DNA of 64,000 nucleotides from Verrucomicrobia bacterium Tous-C9LFEB (GTDB taxonomy: Bacteria; Acidobacteriota; Terriglobia; Terriglobales; Acidobacteriaceae). Of the stretch, positions 7,299-16,709 are shown piece by piece (the first letter of the stretch is position 1; each line of letters opens with the position of its first letter). Location: positions 62,001 through 126,000 of the forward strand of contig CAJCIP010000058.1 of the NCBI GenBank assembly GCA_903970445.1, given 5' to 3'. The position numbers were made by a program, and so were the translations under genes. The notes under the pieces were generated by a model. The model ran no database searches. It was not told the origin of the DNA and saw nothing but the letters and a program-made list of their open reading frames with translations.

Positions 7299-8336
7299 CT
7301 ACTGAACCGCGATCTCTGCGGAAGCGTTGTTCCAGCTGGCGGAACTGACTTGCGCATAAGGCGCAACGTTGCCGTTTGAGCCTGCTGAGAACTCCAACAC
7401 TGAGTACGCGTAGCCGCTTCCAGAAACTGTCTGGAGCGGCAGATACATGTTCCCGGCGGTATCCAGGCGGAGCGCCCCGGCGGCACTCAAACCGCTGGAC
7501 AGTGTTGTGGCACTACCGCTGATTGTCCTGAGCGGGGTGGCTGCTCCTGTAGAACCCGGGGAATATTCCAGTAAGGTCGATAGGTTCGTGCCGCTGATCG
7601 TGCTGGTTGTTGCATCGATGTTGTCACTTGCATCAACGGCGACTCCCGTGAACGCAAAGCCCGCAGGCGCCGTGAGCGAGTTTATCGGTGGAACATTGCC
7701 ATTGGCTCCCGCGGCGAACACAAGAATGCTTCCACCTGTACCGCTCGTATTCAACGACGACAAATAGATCGCACCCGTCGCGTCGACGGCAAGCGATTCC
7801 GGCGAGCCGATCGTCGTATTTGCTCCGGAAATTGTTCTCGTCGGTGTTGCGGCTCCTGAAGCGGTGCCGGCATAGACGAAGATGTCGCCGGAATCGTCCG
7901 CGACATAGAGGGACCCCGCGCTGTCTGTAGCCATCGAGATGGGAAGTGTCGCGAGGGTGATCGTCCTGGTGGCTGTGGCCGAACCGGAAGCCCCTGCGGG
8001 ATAGACGTTGATGGTGTATGCGTTGGCCGTGTTGACTCCCCCCGCGTAGATTTGGCCAGAGGTGTCCACTGCCACGGCGTCGACTGCGAGATTTGTAGTA
8101 AGAGTAAGCGCAGGCGTGACGCTTCCACTGGAACCTGCGGCAAACTTCAGAATCTGGTCCGTGCCTAGTGTGTTGTTGTTCTGGATGACATACACCGATG
8201 CCGTTATGGCGGCTGTTGGTGTTGGCGGCAGGGGAGAGACGATAGCAGGCGGCCCGCCTTTATCGCTGCAGCCTGCCAAAGCAAAGATGGCTGAGCCGCA
8301 AAGCGCGGCTGAACGATGCTTCCAGAAAGATCTCAT
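7299..8336 (-). CDS. secreted lipoprotein with NHL/beta-propeller-like repeats
   Basis: 345 aa from the ATG at 8336 (SD AGAGGA); a longer frame to 8393 is unlikely because the lipoprotein signal starts here. Signal peptide with lipobox LAGC (ALAGCSDKG). The rest is built of about seven similar beta units with phrases such as DILKFAAGSSGSVTP, INVYPAGASGS, ILVFAAGANGNVPP and LLEYSPGSTGAATP, each near VAVDASGNIY-like segments, matching NHL/SMP-30-type propellers common in Acidobacteriota. Probably located on the cell surface; ligand unknown. Confidence 0.75.
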   Translation of the reverse strand: MRSFWKHRSAALCGSAIFALAGCSDKGGPPAIVSPLPPTPTAAITASVYVIQNNNTLGTDQILKFAAGSSGSVTPALTLTTNLAVDAVAVDTSGQIYAGGVNTANAYTINVYPAGASGSATATRTITLATLPISMATDSAGSLYVADDSGDIFVYAGTASGAATPTRTISGANTTIGSPESLAVDATGAIYLSSLNTSGTGGSILVFAAGANGNVPPINSLTAPAGFAFTGVAVDASDNIDATTSTISGTNLSTLLEYSPGSTGAATPLRTISGSATTLSSGLSAAGALRLDTAGNMYLPLQTVSGSGYAYSVLEFSAGSNGNVAPYAQVSSASWNNASAEIAVQ

Positions 8337-8662
8337 TCGTCCTCTTCGAATCCTGAGTAGAATTAGCCCTCTCGCGCTGTGTTCATCCTCCAAACCCTAG
8401 GGTGCGGAGAAAGGCTTACCGAGAGATGACCGTGTTTGACGCCGGAAGTTGCGCTCGATCCTCTACCGGCTACAAAGGAGGCAGCCACTGACCAGCTTTG
8501 CCGCGAACCCTGTTCTTCGCATCCAATCTCGCTACCGAGTATTGACGTGACCGAACTTATGGCGTCGCTGCCCTCCTATGGCATGCGCGCTTCGGTCGAA
8601 ACATTCAAAAGATGCAGCAGTTTGGTTGGTTTTCACTAACGAGCTTGGCAAGGAACTGAAGA
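8337..8662. other. intergenic region between divergent lipoprotein and GH13 genes
   Basis: About 326 nt holding the divergent promoters. Short open frames here show no SD or recognisable product. An AAGGAA SD lies directly in front of the GH13 ATG. No convincing operator or RNA structure was found. Confidence 0.4.
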
Positions 8663-11600
8663 ATGGAATTCCACATCTCGCGGAGCGTTCGAGAGAAATT
8701 GAATACCACCGACCTGCACTTCAGCTACACGGGCAATGTGGTGTTTGCGAATGTTGCGGCCAGCCGGCGGTTGGCAAAGCAGTTGAACGACGCTCGCGGA
8801 ACGGACACGACGGCGGACGCCACGGTAAATGCCGGCGCTCTCTTTGCGATGGGTCTGATCGATGAACTGAATCACGCACTGATCGCTCGTTATCGCGAGG
8901 ACATTGATCCAGCCGTTCTCAGCGAAGCCCTGCGATGGCTTCAAACGCAGAATGGCAATGAGAACGCGCAAAGACTGCTTCTGACATTTACTGATACATT
9001 CCCCAACACCGAAGTCTTCAGCGGCAAGATGAACGCCGCGCAGTGGCTTTCTGGGATCACCGAGCGCCTGCCGAACCAGGAAGCAGCGGTTGAGGAGCTG
9101 CTGCTGCTGTGGCTCTCGAACATCAATCCCGCGTATAAGCCCTTCCGCGAGTTGTTCGACGACACGTCTCTGCGAACGGAAACGAAGTATGAGGACGTAA
9201 CGAACGCGTTGCCGGAATACTTCAGCACGCGGCCGATGCTCTCGCCAGAAGCAGGAACGCTGCTTGACGCCCTGCGCGCGCCGATGCTCGCCTCGCCGGA
9301 TTCCATTACCGGTCAGCTTGAGTTCATCCGCGAGAGATGGACTGAATATCTGGGTGAAGACCTCCGCCGGGTCTTACTTGCTATTGATACGCTTCGCGAG
9401 GAAGACATTGCGATCTGGATGCGCTTTCATCCGCCTGGGCCGGATTTTCATCGTCACGGCGCACCTGGTCGCGGCTATGAAGACTTCGAGGGGGATGAGT
9501 ACGTTGGCTTCGATGATGAATGGATCATAGGTCCAGGTGGCGTTCGCCAGCGCCGCTATTCGACGGATTACCAGGCGCCGCTGAACGAGTACGAAGCTTT
9601 CAGCGCCGACCAGGCCTGGATGCCGAACGTGGTGATGATTGCCAAGAGCACCTACGTCTGGCTCGAGCAGCTTTCGAAGAAGTATCAGCGGCACATCCAT
9701 CGGCTTGATCAGGTTCCCGATGAGGAGCTGCGTCTACTCGCCAGCCGCGGCATTACGGCGCTCTGGCTCATCGGTCTCTGGGAGCGCAGTATCGCTTCCA
9801 AAACGATCAAGCACCTGCGCGGCAACAGCGATGCAGTGGCATCGGCGTATTCGCTGAAGAGTTATGACATAGCCGAAGACCTGGGCGGCAACAGCGCGTA
9901 CGAGCGTCTGCGCGAAAACGCGGCGAAAGCAGGATTGCGGCTCGCCAGTGATATGGTGCCGAACCACATGGGTATTGATGCCGACTGGGTGATCGATGAC
10001 CCAGAAGCCTTCCTGTTCCGCTGGGAGAGTCCATATCCGAGCTACAGCTTCAATGGGCCTGATCTGTCCACGGACTCGCGTGTCGAGATCAAGATCGAAG
10101 ACCATTACTACGACCAAAGCGACGCAGCCGTGGTGTTTCGTCTGCGTCACCACAGCAATGGCGCGACGCGCTACGTGTACCACGGCAACGACGGCACAAC
10201 GTTCGCCTGGAACGACACCGCGCAACTTGATTATTCGCAGGCGCGTGTTCGCGAGCAAGTCATGCAGGCGATCCTTCACGTTGCACGCAAATTCCCGATC
10301 ATCCGTTTCGACGCTGCGATGGTGCTCGCGAAACGCCACGTGCAGCGGCTATGGTTTCCGCTGCCGGGTGCAGGCGGATCAATTCCTTCGCGCGCGGAAA
10401 GTGCGATGTCGCAGGAAGAGTTCGACGCGATCATGCCTGCTGAATTCTGGCGTGAAGTTGTGGATCGCGTGGCTACTGAAGTTCCTGGCACGCTGCTGCT
10501 CGCGGAGGCTTTCTGGATGCTCGAAGGCTACTTCGTCCGCACGCTCGGCATGCATCGTGTGTACAACTCCGCCTTCATGAACATGCTGCGTGATGAAGAG
10601 AACGCAAAGTATCGCTCCTACATGAAGAAGACGATGGAGTTTGACCCGGACATCTTGAAGCGCTATGTGAACTTCATGTCGAACCCGGATGAGCGCACGG
10701 CGATCGATCAGTTCGGCTCAGGCGATAAGGCGTTTGGTGTCGCGATCCTGATGTCGACGATGCCTGGACTTCCCATGTTCGGTCATGGACAAATCGAGGG
10801 CTACACAGAGCGCTACGGCATGGAATTCAAGCGCGCCAAGATGGATGAATGGCCGAACGAAGGTCTTGTCGCGCGGCACGTACACGAACTCGCTCCACTG
10901 TTGAAGAAGCGTTATATCTTCGCGGAAAGTGCGAACTTCCTTCTTTATGATTTCTGGCATGAGTCCGGCGGCGTTGACGAGAATGTATTTGCGTACTCCA
11001 ACCGCCACGGTGATGAACGGTCGATCATCCTCTACAACAATCGTTATGAAGGCACGCGCGGAACGATTCATGTGTCGGCGGCGTCGATGGACAAAGGCAG
11101 CGGCGAACTGCGACAGCGCACCATCGTGGAGGGGCTTGGCCTGCCTGTGCAGGACGGCATGGTGATGGCGTATCGCGATCGGGCGTCCGGCTTGGAATAT
11201 CTGCGGCGCTCCACCGACTTCAATCAACAGGGCCTCACGATCAGCCTGCGGGGGTATCAATATGCGGTGCTGCTGGACTGGCGCGAGCTGCAGTCGACGA
11301 CCGAGCAGCCATGGGATCGCCTTTGTGACGCGCTGAACGGCAACGGCGTCTACAGTGTGGACGAGGCGATGACAAAGCTGCGTCTGCAGCCGCTGCACCA
11401 AGCGCTGCGTAAAGCGCTAAGTGCAGACAACATTCAGGTGCTGGCTGCAGTTGCTGCCGGCCAGATCAAGGACACTGCGGCGGCCGCAAAGAGCGATGCT
11501 TCAGTCGAGATTGAAGTCAAGCTGAAGCCGTTTGTCGAACAGGGCGAGGATTTTCTTGCACTGGCACCGGAGTTCCTGAATGAGGGTACAGCCCACGAGT

Positions 11601-12358
11601 CAGAGGCCACGAAGCAGGAAGACGCCGAACCTGCAGGGTCTCACGCGATTGAAAACGAAGCGGAGGCCTTGCCCGGCCTGGCTCAGGATGCTCTTGCTGC
11701 GACGAGCCTGCTGCGTCGTGCACAGGAGTTTTCCGACGATTGGCCTGTCAGCGTTGATCGTTTGATTCCCTGCTCGGAGGCAGCCATTTCCGTGGTGCAG
11801 GTGTGGGCGCCGGTGATTGCTTACATCTTGATTCGTAATCTTGCCTTACAGAAAACAGAACTTTCTCGGGCGTTTGACAAGCTCCAACTCCGCTCGGCAT
11901 TGGCCGAGATTTTCTCGTCGCTGGGCATGGAAGGCGACAATGCCTGGCGCGCTGCGGCCAGAGTGAGGTTGCTGCTGGCACAGAGCGAGTTGAATCTCGA
12001 AGAGGAAGTAGCCAAGCCCGAGTTCTGGAAGGATTCGGATGTACGCTGGCTCGCGAGCGTGAATGAATCGGACGGCAAGACCTACTTGAATAAGGAAGCG
12101 TTCGAAGAGGTTCTCACCATTCTTCAGGTTCCGGCGCTCCTGGCCCTGCCTCAGCCTCCAGCAACGCTCGCCAAGGCATCGACGACAGTAACTGGTCTGG
12201 AAGCGATAGAAGATGAGCTGAAAAAGCTCATAGAGGCTGCACAAACTTCCGGCTATCAGGTCGACGCGTTGATTGAGCTGCTTCAACCAACGATGACAAA
12301 GGGAACAGAGAAGCAGAGCAGCATTTCAGAAGAGACACAGGAAGTTCTGCGTTCTTAG
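8663..12358 (+). CDS. large GH13 (alpha-amylase family) protein with N- and C-terminal extensions
   Basis: 1231 aa, no signal peptide. The middle third carries a GH13 barrel: region I SDMVPNHMG (D430 to H435), region II IIRFDAAMVLAKRH with nucleophile D550, region III LLAEAFWM with acid/base E615, and region IV MSNPDERTA with D676. Region IV has Pro where most members have His (NHD). The N-terminal 290 residues and the C-terminal 350 residues are mainly helical with no domain recognised; the latter includes a Glu-rich linker (about 960-1010). The family probably acts on alpha-glucans inside the cell; specificity is unknown. The gene stands alone with its own SD. Confidence 0.85.
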   Translation: MEFHISRSVREKLNTTDLHFSYTGNVVFANVAASRRLAKQLNDARGTDTTADATVNAGALFAMGLIDELNHALIARYREDIDPAVLSEALRWLQTQNGNENAQRLLLTFTDTFPNTEVFSGKMNAAQWLSGITERLPNQEAAVEELLLLWLSNINPAYKPFRELFDDTSLRTETKYEDVTNALPEYFSTRPMLSPEAGTLLDALRAPMLASPDSITGQLEFIRERWTEYLGEDLRRVLLAIDTLREEDIAIWMRFHPPGPDFHRHGAPGRGYEDFEGDEYVGFDDEWIIGPGGVRQRRYSTDYQAPLNEYEAFSADQAWMPNVVMIAKSTYVWLEQLSKKYQRHIHRLDQVPDEELRLLASRGITALWLIGLWERSIASKTIKHLRGNSDAVASAYSLKSYDIAEDLGGNSAYERLRENAAKAGLRLASDMVPNHMGIDADWVIDDPEAFLFRWESPYPSYSFNGPDLSTDSRVEIKIEDHYYDQSDAAVVFRLRHHSNGATRYVYHGNDGTTFAWNDTAQLDYSQARVREQVMQAILHVARKFPIIRFDAAMVLAKRHVQRLWFPLPGAGGSIPSRAESAMSQEEFDAIMPAEFWREVVDRVATEVPGTLLLAEAFWMLEGYFVRTLGMHRVYNSAFMNMLRDEENAKYRSYMKKTMEFDPDILKRYVNFMSNPDERTAIDQFGSGDKAFGVAILMSTMPGLPMFGHGQIEGYTERYGMEFKRAKMDEWPNEGLVARHVHELAPLLKKRYIFAESANFLLYDFWHESGGVDENVFAYSNRHGDERSIILYNNRYEGTRGTIHVSAASMDKGSGELRQRTIVEGLGLPVQDGMVMAYRDRASGLEYLRRSTDFNQQGLTISLRGYQYAVLLDWRELQSTTEQPWDRLCDALNGNGVYSVDEAMTKLRLQPLHQALRKALSADNIQVLAAVAAGQIKDTAAAAKSDASVEIEVKLKPFVEQGEDFLALAPEFLNEGTAHESEATKQEDAEPAGSHAIENEAEALPGLAQDALAATSLLRRAQEFSDDWPVSVDRLIPCSEAAISVVQVWAPVIAYILIRNLALQKTELSRAFDKLQLRSALAEIFSSLGMEGDNAWRAAARVRLLLAQSELNLEEEVAKPEFWKDSDVRWLASVNESDGKTYLNKEAFEEVLTILQVPALLALPQPPATLAKASTTVTGLEAIEDELKKLIEAAQTSGYQVDALIELLQPTMTKGTEKQSSISEETQEVLRS

Positions 12359-12399
12359 AACCCTTACCGCATCGTCCTACTCGATGATGTTGGACGGCG

Positions 12400-12987
12400 T
12401 CATCCTGCGCCTGAGCCGTGACCTACCGTCGGTGCATTCGATGATAGATTCTCTGAATTGCGATTGTTCGCCGGCAGCGCGACTCCCGACATCGAGTCCC
12501 TGTAACGCACAGGATACTTATTCATCGTACGCAGGTACGCATGCATTGCGATAACGGCGATTGCAACGGCCAGCGCCGACTCGAGCAGCGCCACCGGAAG
12601 ATCGTGGCGCAGTTTCTGTGAGCATGCGCGGCGCACGTGGTATCCGCCCCATGTTCCCACCACTGCACCAAGGGCGCCGAAGATGATGCCTCCGGCCAGA
12701 GGCTCCAGATAGGCAGTCGCGATGATCGCTCCGCAGAGTGCGCCAAAGAAGACGCGCCCTGCCGCCGGGAAAATGGACGTCCTGTTTGGCGTGAAGGGCA
12801 GGGTGTCGCCGATGAACTCACCTACGGCAAACACTGTGAAGATCACGACCGAAATGATGTTCCCGGTCCAGAAAGCCCAGGTGTTATGCACGTTAAGCTG
12901 ACCGCGCCAGGCAAACCAGCAGATGACCGCAATCGGGGTCATGCTGCGCATGCCTGTAGCAACGCCAAGTAGAAACATCCACTCCAT
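12400..12987 (-). CDS. DUF4126 family membrane protein
   Basis: 195 aa with about five hydrophobic spans. It begins with the family-like MEWMFLLGVATGMRSMTP and has glycine-rich helices (GGIIFGALGAVVGTWGGYH). The C-terminal 35 residues are polar. It starts 41 nt after the glyA stop on the same strand, so it is probably the second gene of a glyA operon. Function unknown. Confidence 0.8.
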   Translation of the reverse strand: MEWMFLLGVATGMRSMTPIAVICWFAWRGQLNVHNTWAFWTGNIISVVIFTVFAVGEFIGDTLPFTPNRTSIFPAAGRVFFGALCGAIIATAYLEPLAGGIIFGALGAVVGTWGGYHVRRACSQKLRHDLPVALLESALAVAIAVIAMHAYLRTMNKYPVRYRDSMSGVALPANNRNSENLSSNAPTVGHGSGAG

Positions 12988-13028
12988 AGACTGCCAACTC
13001 TCTCAGAACGCTTTCTTTGCAGGATTTG

Positions 13029-14291
13029 CTAGGCCCGCAGCCATTCGTATAAAGGAAAGTCCTCCGCCAGCTCGTTCACTTGCCCGCGAATTTCGGCGAG
13101 CTTCGCACTGTCGTTACGATGCGCCAGTGCTGTTGCGATCCAGCCGGCAATGGTCCGCATCTCGTCTTCTTTCATGCCACGCGTCGTCAGCGCCGGCGTT
13201 CCAAGGCGAACGCCGCTTGGCTTGAGCGGCGGATTTGTATCAAAGGGAATCGCATTCTTGTTCACGGTGATGCCGGCAAGCCCGAGTGCAGCTTCGGCTT
13301 CCGAGCCGAGAATGCCTTTGGCAAACACATCGATCAGGATCAGGTGCGTATCGGTGCCGCCCGAGATCACGCGGTAGCCTTCGGCCTGCATGGCTTCGGC
13401 CAGCGCCTTGGCATTTGCCACTGTTTGCGCGGCGTAGGCGGCAAACTCCGGCTGCAAAGCCTCGCGAAACGCGACTGCCTTTGCCGCCATGATGTGGACC
13501 AGAGGTCCACCCTGCTGCCCTGGAAAGACACTGCGGTCGATGCCAGCAGCAAACTCCGCCTGGCAGAGGATCATGCCCGAGCGCGGACCGCGCAGTGTCT
13601 TATGTGTCGTGGTTGTCACCACGTGTGCGTGCGGCACCGGCGAGGGATGCACGCCCCCCGCAACAAGGCCGGCGAAGTGCGCCATGTCAATCAGCAGATA
13701 GGCGCCGACTTTGTCCGCGATCTGGCGCATGCGAGGGAAGTCGAACATGCGTGGATATGCTGAGCCACCGCCGATGAGCAGCTTTGGCTTTTCTGCGATC
13801 GCCTGTTCCTCAAGTTCGTCGTAGTCGATGGTTTCGGTGTCCTGACGCACCTTGTAGCTGACCACGCGATACAGCTTGCCGGAGAAGTTCAGCTTGTGTC
13901 CGTGTGTGAGATGGCCGCCATTGGCCAGGTCGAGACCAAGGATGGTGTCGCCCGGTTGCAGCAGTGTCATGTAGGCGGCGGCATTGGCCTGCGACCCTGA
14001 GTGCGGCTGCACATTAACGTGGTCGGCGCCAAACAGTTCTTTGGCGCGGCTTCGGGCAAGGTTCTCCACGACGTCAGCGTATTCACAGCCGCCGTAATAG
14101 CGCTTTCCTGGATAGCCCTCCGCGTATTTATTGGTGAAGACGGTTCCAGAGGCCTCCAACACGGCACGAGATACGAAGTTCTCGCTGGCGATCATTTCCA
14201 GCCCATCGTGCTGACGCTCTGCCTCGCACGCAACCTGCGCGGCGATGTCGGGGTCAGCAACGGCGAGAGGAGCGTTGAAATCAATCGGCAT
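13029..14291 (-). CDS. glyA: serine hydroxymethyltransferase
   Basis: PLP enzyme converting serine and tetrahydrofolate to glycine and 5,10-methylene-THF in the cytoplasm. 420 aa from MPIDFNAPL, close to the usual 415-420; an in-frame ATG 24 nt upstream is possible. Signatures: [14 protein letters not shown] near the N-terminus, [16 protein letters not shown], the substrate loop QPHSGSQAN, and the PLP-lysine segment [14 protein letters not shown]. The DUF4126 gene follows closely. Confidence 0.97.
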   Translation of the reverse strand: MPIDFNAPLAVADPDIAAQVACEAERQHDGLEMIASENFVSRAVLEASGTVFTNKYAEGYPGKRYYGGCEYADVVENLARSRAKELFGADHVNVQPHSGSQANAAAYMTLLQPGDTILGLDLANGGHLTHGHKLNFSGKLYRVVSYKVRQDTETIDYDELEEQAIAEKPKLLIGGGSAYPRMFDFPRMRQIADKVGAYLLIDMAHFAGLVAGGVHPSPVPHAHVVTTTTHKTLRGPRSGMILCQAEFAAGIDRSVFPGQQGGPLVHIMAAKAVAFREALQPEFAAYAAQTVANAKALAEAMQAEGYRVISGGTDTHLILIDVFAKGILGSEAEAALGLAGITVNKNAIPFDTNPPLKPSGVRLGTPALTTRGMKEDEMRTIAGWIATALAHRNDSAKLAEIRGQVNELAEDFPLYEWLRA

Positions 14292-14420
14292 ACAGGCGAT
14301 TCTACGCGTCGGCATGCCGCGCCTAACGCGGAGGTTGCAGAGCAGGTGACCGGGTGCGGGATAACCAACTCATTCCGCAAGAATTTCAATAAACCCACGC
14401 TTCAGTGTTGCGGAGGACGT

Positions 14421-14756
14421 ATGGCGGCCCAGATCATCCTGTTTCCGAAAGTCGCAAGCGTGAAGGAAGAGATCGTTCACGGCGAGTATGGTCCGATGCC
14501 GCAAACTGCTGCTCGCCGTTGTCCTTCGCTCACGGCCCTTCACCTTGTAAAGTCCAGGAGTCAGCAAGCAGCCTTGCGGATCGTGGAAGATGTCTGCCGT
14601 GAGCATGACGTCCCGCATCCCACCTATGGATCACTATCAGAACGCTCCTCCGCATTCTGGGCTACTTTGCCGATGCCTCCTGCACGCGTAGAGACTCCCG
14701 TTTCGGTCGCGAAACGCCTGGCACACGTTCTTCTCCCGATCAATGAGCTCGCATAA
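14421..14756 (+). CDS. hypothetical protein
   Basis: 111 aa, not recognised. The start is chosen at the ATG 6 nt after a strong GGAGG SD. No signal peptide or membrane span; the C-terminal third is Pro/Val-rich (LPMPPARVETPVSVAKRLAH). It diverges from glyA and stands alone. A central part (LHLVKSRSQQAALRIVEDVC) could form a helix. Confidence 0.5.
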   Translation: MAAQIILFPKVASVKEEIVHGEYGPMPQTAARRCPSLTALHLVKSRSQQAALRIVEDVCREHDVPHPTYGSLSERSSAFWATLPMPPARVETPVSVAKRLAHVLLPINELA

Positions 14757-14896
14757 GCGATCCGCAGCGCCGAACAATTAAAAACGCAAGTAACCAGGTA
14801 ATGCACACCGCGTGGGATGGGGTAACGCGCCAATGTTTTTCTAGTCTGTCTTTGCGGTCGAAGGGAAACAGCTTCCCCGTAAAGGAGATTCACCCA

Positions 14897-14998
14897 ATGC
14901 ACGATTTCGCAATTGCCGCCACCTTCCTCATGATGGTTTTTTCGCCTGTCTTTGTCACACTGTTCTACCGCGAAGGCGAAGAAATCGGACAGGCATAA
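14897..14998 (+). CDS. 33-residue single-span membrane protein
   Basis: A short ORF, MHDFAIAATFLMMVFSPVFV followed by TLFYREGEEIGQA. An AAGGAG SD (14881-14886) sits 10 nt before the ATG. One hydrophobic span (about residues 4-23) ends in a charged tail, giving a probable N-out/C-in small membrane protein. No homologue is recognised. The SD, the coherent hydropathy and the clean stop support it; no terminator was seen after it. Confidence 0.5.
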   Translation: MHDFAIAATFLMMVFSPVFVTLFYREGEEIGQA

Positions 14999-15078
14999 GA
15001 CTTCCCGATTGCTGCACACAAAGACTCGCCGCTGCGACTACTGGCTGGAACGATCCCAGACACGCAGGGCGTTCGTCT

Positions 15079-16275
15079 TTAAGCCGCTGAGGTTGGCTGC
15101 GCAGCAAGCTGCTTGAACGATCTGTATATGAAGCTGCCCAGATACCATCCATCGATGTATTTGAACGGTGTCTCTCCGGTCGTGTAATGGCCGCATGGCA
15201 GCTTCTTGGCCACGTAATTTATTTTTCGAGCGTCGAAGTTACGCAGCACGTCAAGCGAAAATTTTTCAATGAACGTGAGGTCGTAAGGCGCGTACACCAC
15301 GAGTGATCGTTTCGGATGAGCCGCAAACTGGTCCATGTACGCAATGGGGCTTACACCAAAGAACATGTCGCGAACTTCATCCTGTTTAAGACCCGCGTGA
15401 TTGAAGGCCGCACGAATGTGCCGCGTACTCTGGCCGGTCCATACGACGTCACCAAACCCCGTTGAGGCATGATTGAAGGCGCAGACCTTCAGGCGCGGAT
15501 CCATTGCCGCAGCGATGAAGGCATAACAACTGCCCAGGCTCGTTCCGAGGATGCCGAATTGGTCGTAGCCCTGCTGCTCAAGCCAGTCGATGCAGCTGCG
15601 GATGTCCACGACAGCCTGGCGGCAGGCGGCAATGGTGCGACCAACGTTGGCGCTGACAGCATAATCGGAGCGCTCGAGTTCGGCCGGTCGGCGAACATCG
15701 TGGTACGGCTTCGAAAGCCGCAGGCAGGAAATGCCGAAGTGGTTGAACAACGTGCAAAGCGCGTTGTGACTGAACGCGTCTGCGTTCCATTGTGGCATCA
15801 CGATCATTGCCTGGCTTGGCTTGGTTTTGTTTTTGTGTTCCGCCGGGTACCAACGTGCGTTGACCGTGTCGTTCTCCGGATAGGGCGTTCTCGTCGGCGA
15901 CGTGAAGCGCAGAAACTGTTCGCGACGCAACTCGCCAACCTCAGCCTGACGATGCCATTCGCGTTCCTGCTGCAGCGTCTCCGGGCGAACATTCGTAGGA
16001 AAGAGCTCCGGATGGCGTTGCTCGATGCGAAAATCCTGCGGCGTGGCGTAGTCGAAGAACGAATGAGGATCGGTAGCGATGCGCTGGTTCAAAACCACCA
16101 TTGCATCGAGACCGCTTCGTTCTCCCGAAGCGACCTGCTGCGCCATTTCCGCGCCACCGAAATCCGCCAGGTGCTCAAAGCCCCACTCCAGGGGCCGCTC
16201 GACTCTGTTTTCATCGCGTGTGGTGAGCGCGGTTTCCCACGCGAACATCCACTTTGCGTAAAGCCTGGAAAGCAT
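15079..16275 (-). CDS. alpha/beta hydrolase, ABHD18-like
   Basis: 398 aa. The nucleophile elbow GTSLGS lies near residue 240 in FGILGTSLGSCYAFIAAAMD, preceded by the strand IVMPQWNADAFSHN. Candidate Asp and His of the triad are in YAPYDLTFI and LPCGHYTTG near the C-terminus. The N-terminal MLSRLYAKWMFAWE and WGFEHL segments match bacterial members of the ABHD18-like group, whose substrate is unknown. No signal peptide is obvious; the gene is monocistronic. Confidence 0.8.
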   Translation of the reverse strand: MLSRLYAKWMFAWETALTTRDENRVERPLEWGFEHLADFGGAEMAQQVASGERSGLDAMVVLNQRIATDPHSFFDYATPQDFRIEQRHPELFPTNVRPETLQQEREWHRQAEVGELRREQFLRFTSPTRTPYPENDTVNARWYPAEHKNKTKPSQAMIVMPQWNADAFSHNALCTLFNHFGISCLRLSKPYHDVRRPAELERSDYAVSANVGRTIAACRQAVVDIRSCIDWLEQQGYDQFGILGTSLGSCYAFIAAAMDPRLKVCAFNHASTGFGDVVWTGQSTRHIRAAFNHAGLKQDEVRDMFFGVSPIAYMDQFAAHPKRSLVVYAPYDLTFIEKFSLDVLRNFDARKINYVAKKLPCGHYTTGETPFKYIDGWYLGSFIYRSFKQLAAQPTSAA

Positions 16276-16380
16276 CAGGACACAGTCTACTGTCTCATCG
16301 TCAGCTGCGCTAAACAGCGGAGTTGTGGCCGAAAAGATTTCGTTGACAGCGCAGCAAGCGCAGCATCAAATAGATTCAGG

Positions 16381-16411
16381 CCCGGGGCGGGCTGCGAAAC
16401 CATACCCCGGG
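16381..16411 (-). terminator. stem-loop after the 32-residue ORF
   Basis: A 7-bp all-GC stem, CCCGGGG (16381-16387) with CCCCGGG (16405-16411), lies 9 nt past the stop of the small ORF on the minus strand. There is no clear T-run, so termination is only suggested. Confidence 0.4.
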
Positions 16412-16419
16412 GTTGAGCA

Positions 16420-16518
16420 CTACCTCCAAAGCAGTGCCAGGATGAGCAGGACGATCGCTACCATCAGTCGCCAGTCGACGACGATGGTGACGCGAAGCCA
16501 GGAACGCTCCAGTTCCAT
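16420..16518 (-). CDS. 32-residue single-span membrane protein
   Basis: A short ORF, MELERSWLRVTIVVDWRLMV then AIVLLILALLWR. A near-perfect SD (AAGGAGGTGAT) is 8 nt before the ATG. The longer in-frame version from 16644 reads the SD as codons and lacks its own SD, so the short form is preferred. Residues 15-31 are a hydrophobic span, preceded by a basic segment. A GC stem-loop follows the stop. It is similar in size to the 33-aa ORF at 14.9 kb but not in sequence. Confidence 0.5.
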   Translation of the reverse strand: MELERSWLRVTIVVDWRLMVAIVLLILALLWR

Positions 16519-16709
16519 ATCCATCACCTCCTTACCATCAGTCCACCACCGGGTCTTGACCACCCGGAGGTGGCTGATCTCGTTGACGGTGCAGCCTGGT
16601 AAGTGAGGCGGGATAAGTGTACGACGTGGACGAAAGTCCGCCATCGAGCGCGTGATCGTTCACGCAACTATCCGAAGAGTTACATACGAGAAAATGCTTG
16701 TGTAGACAA

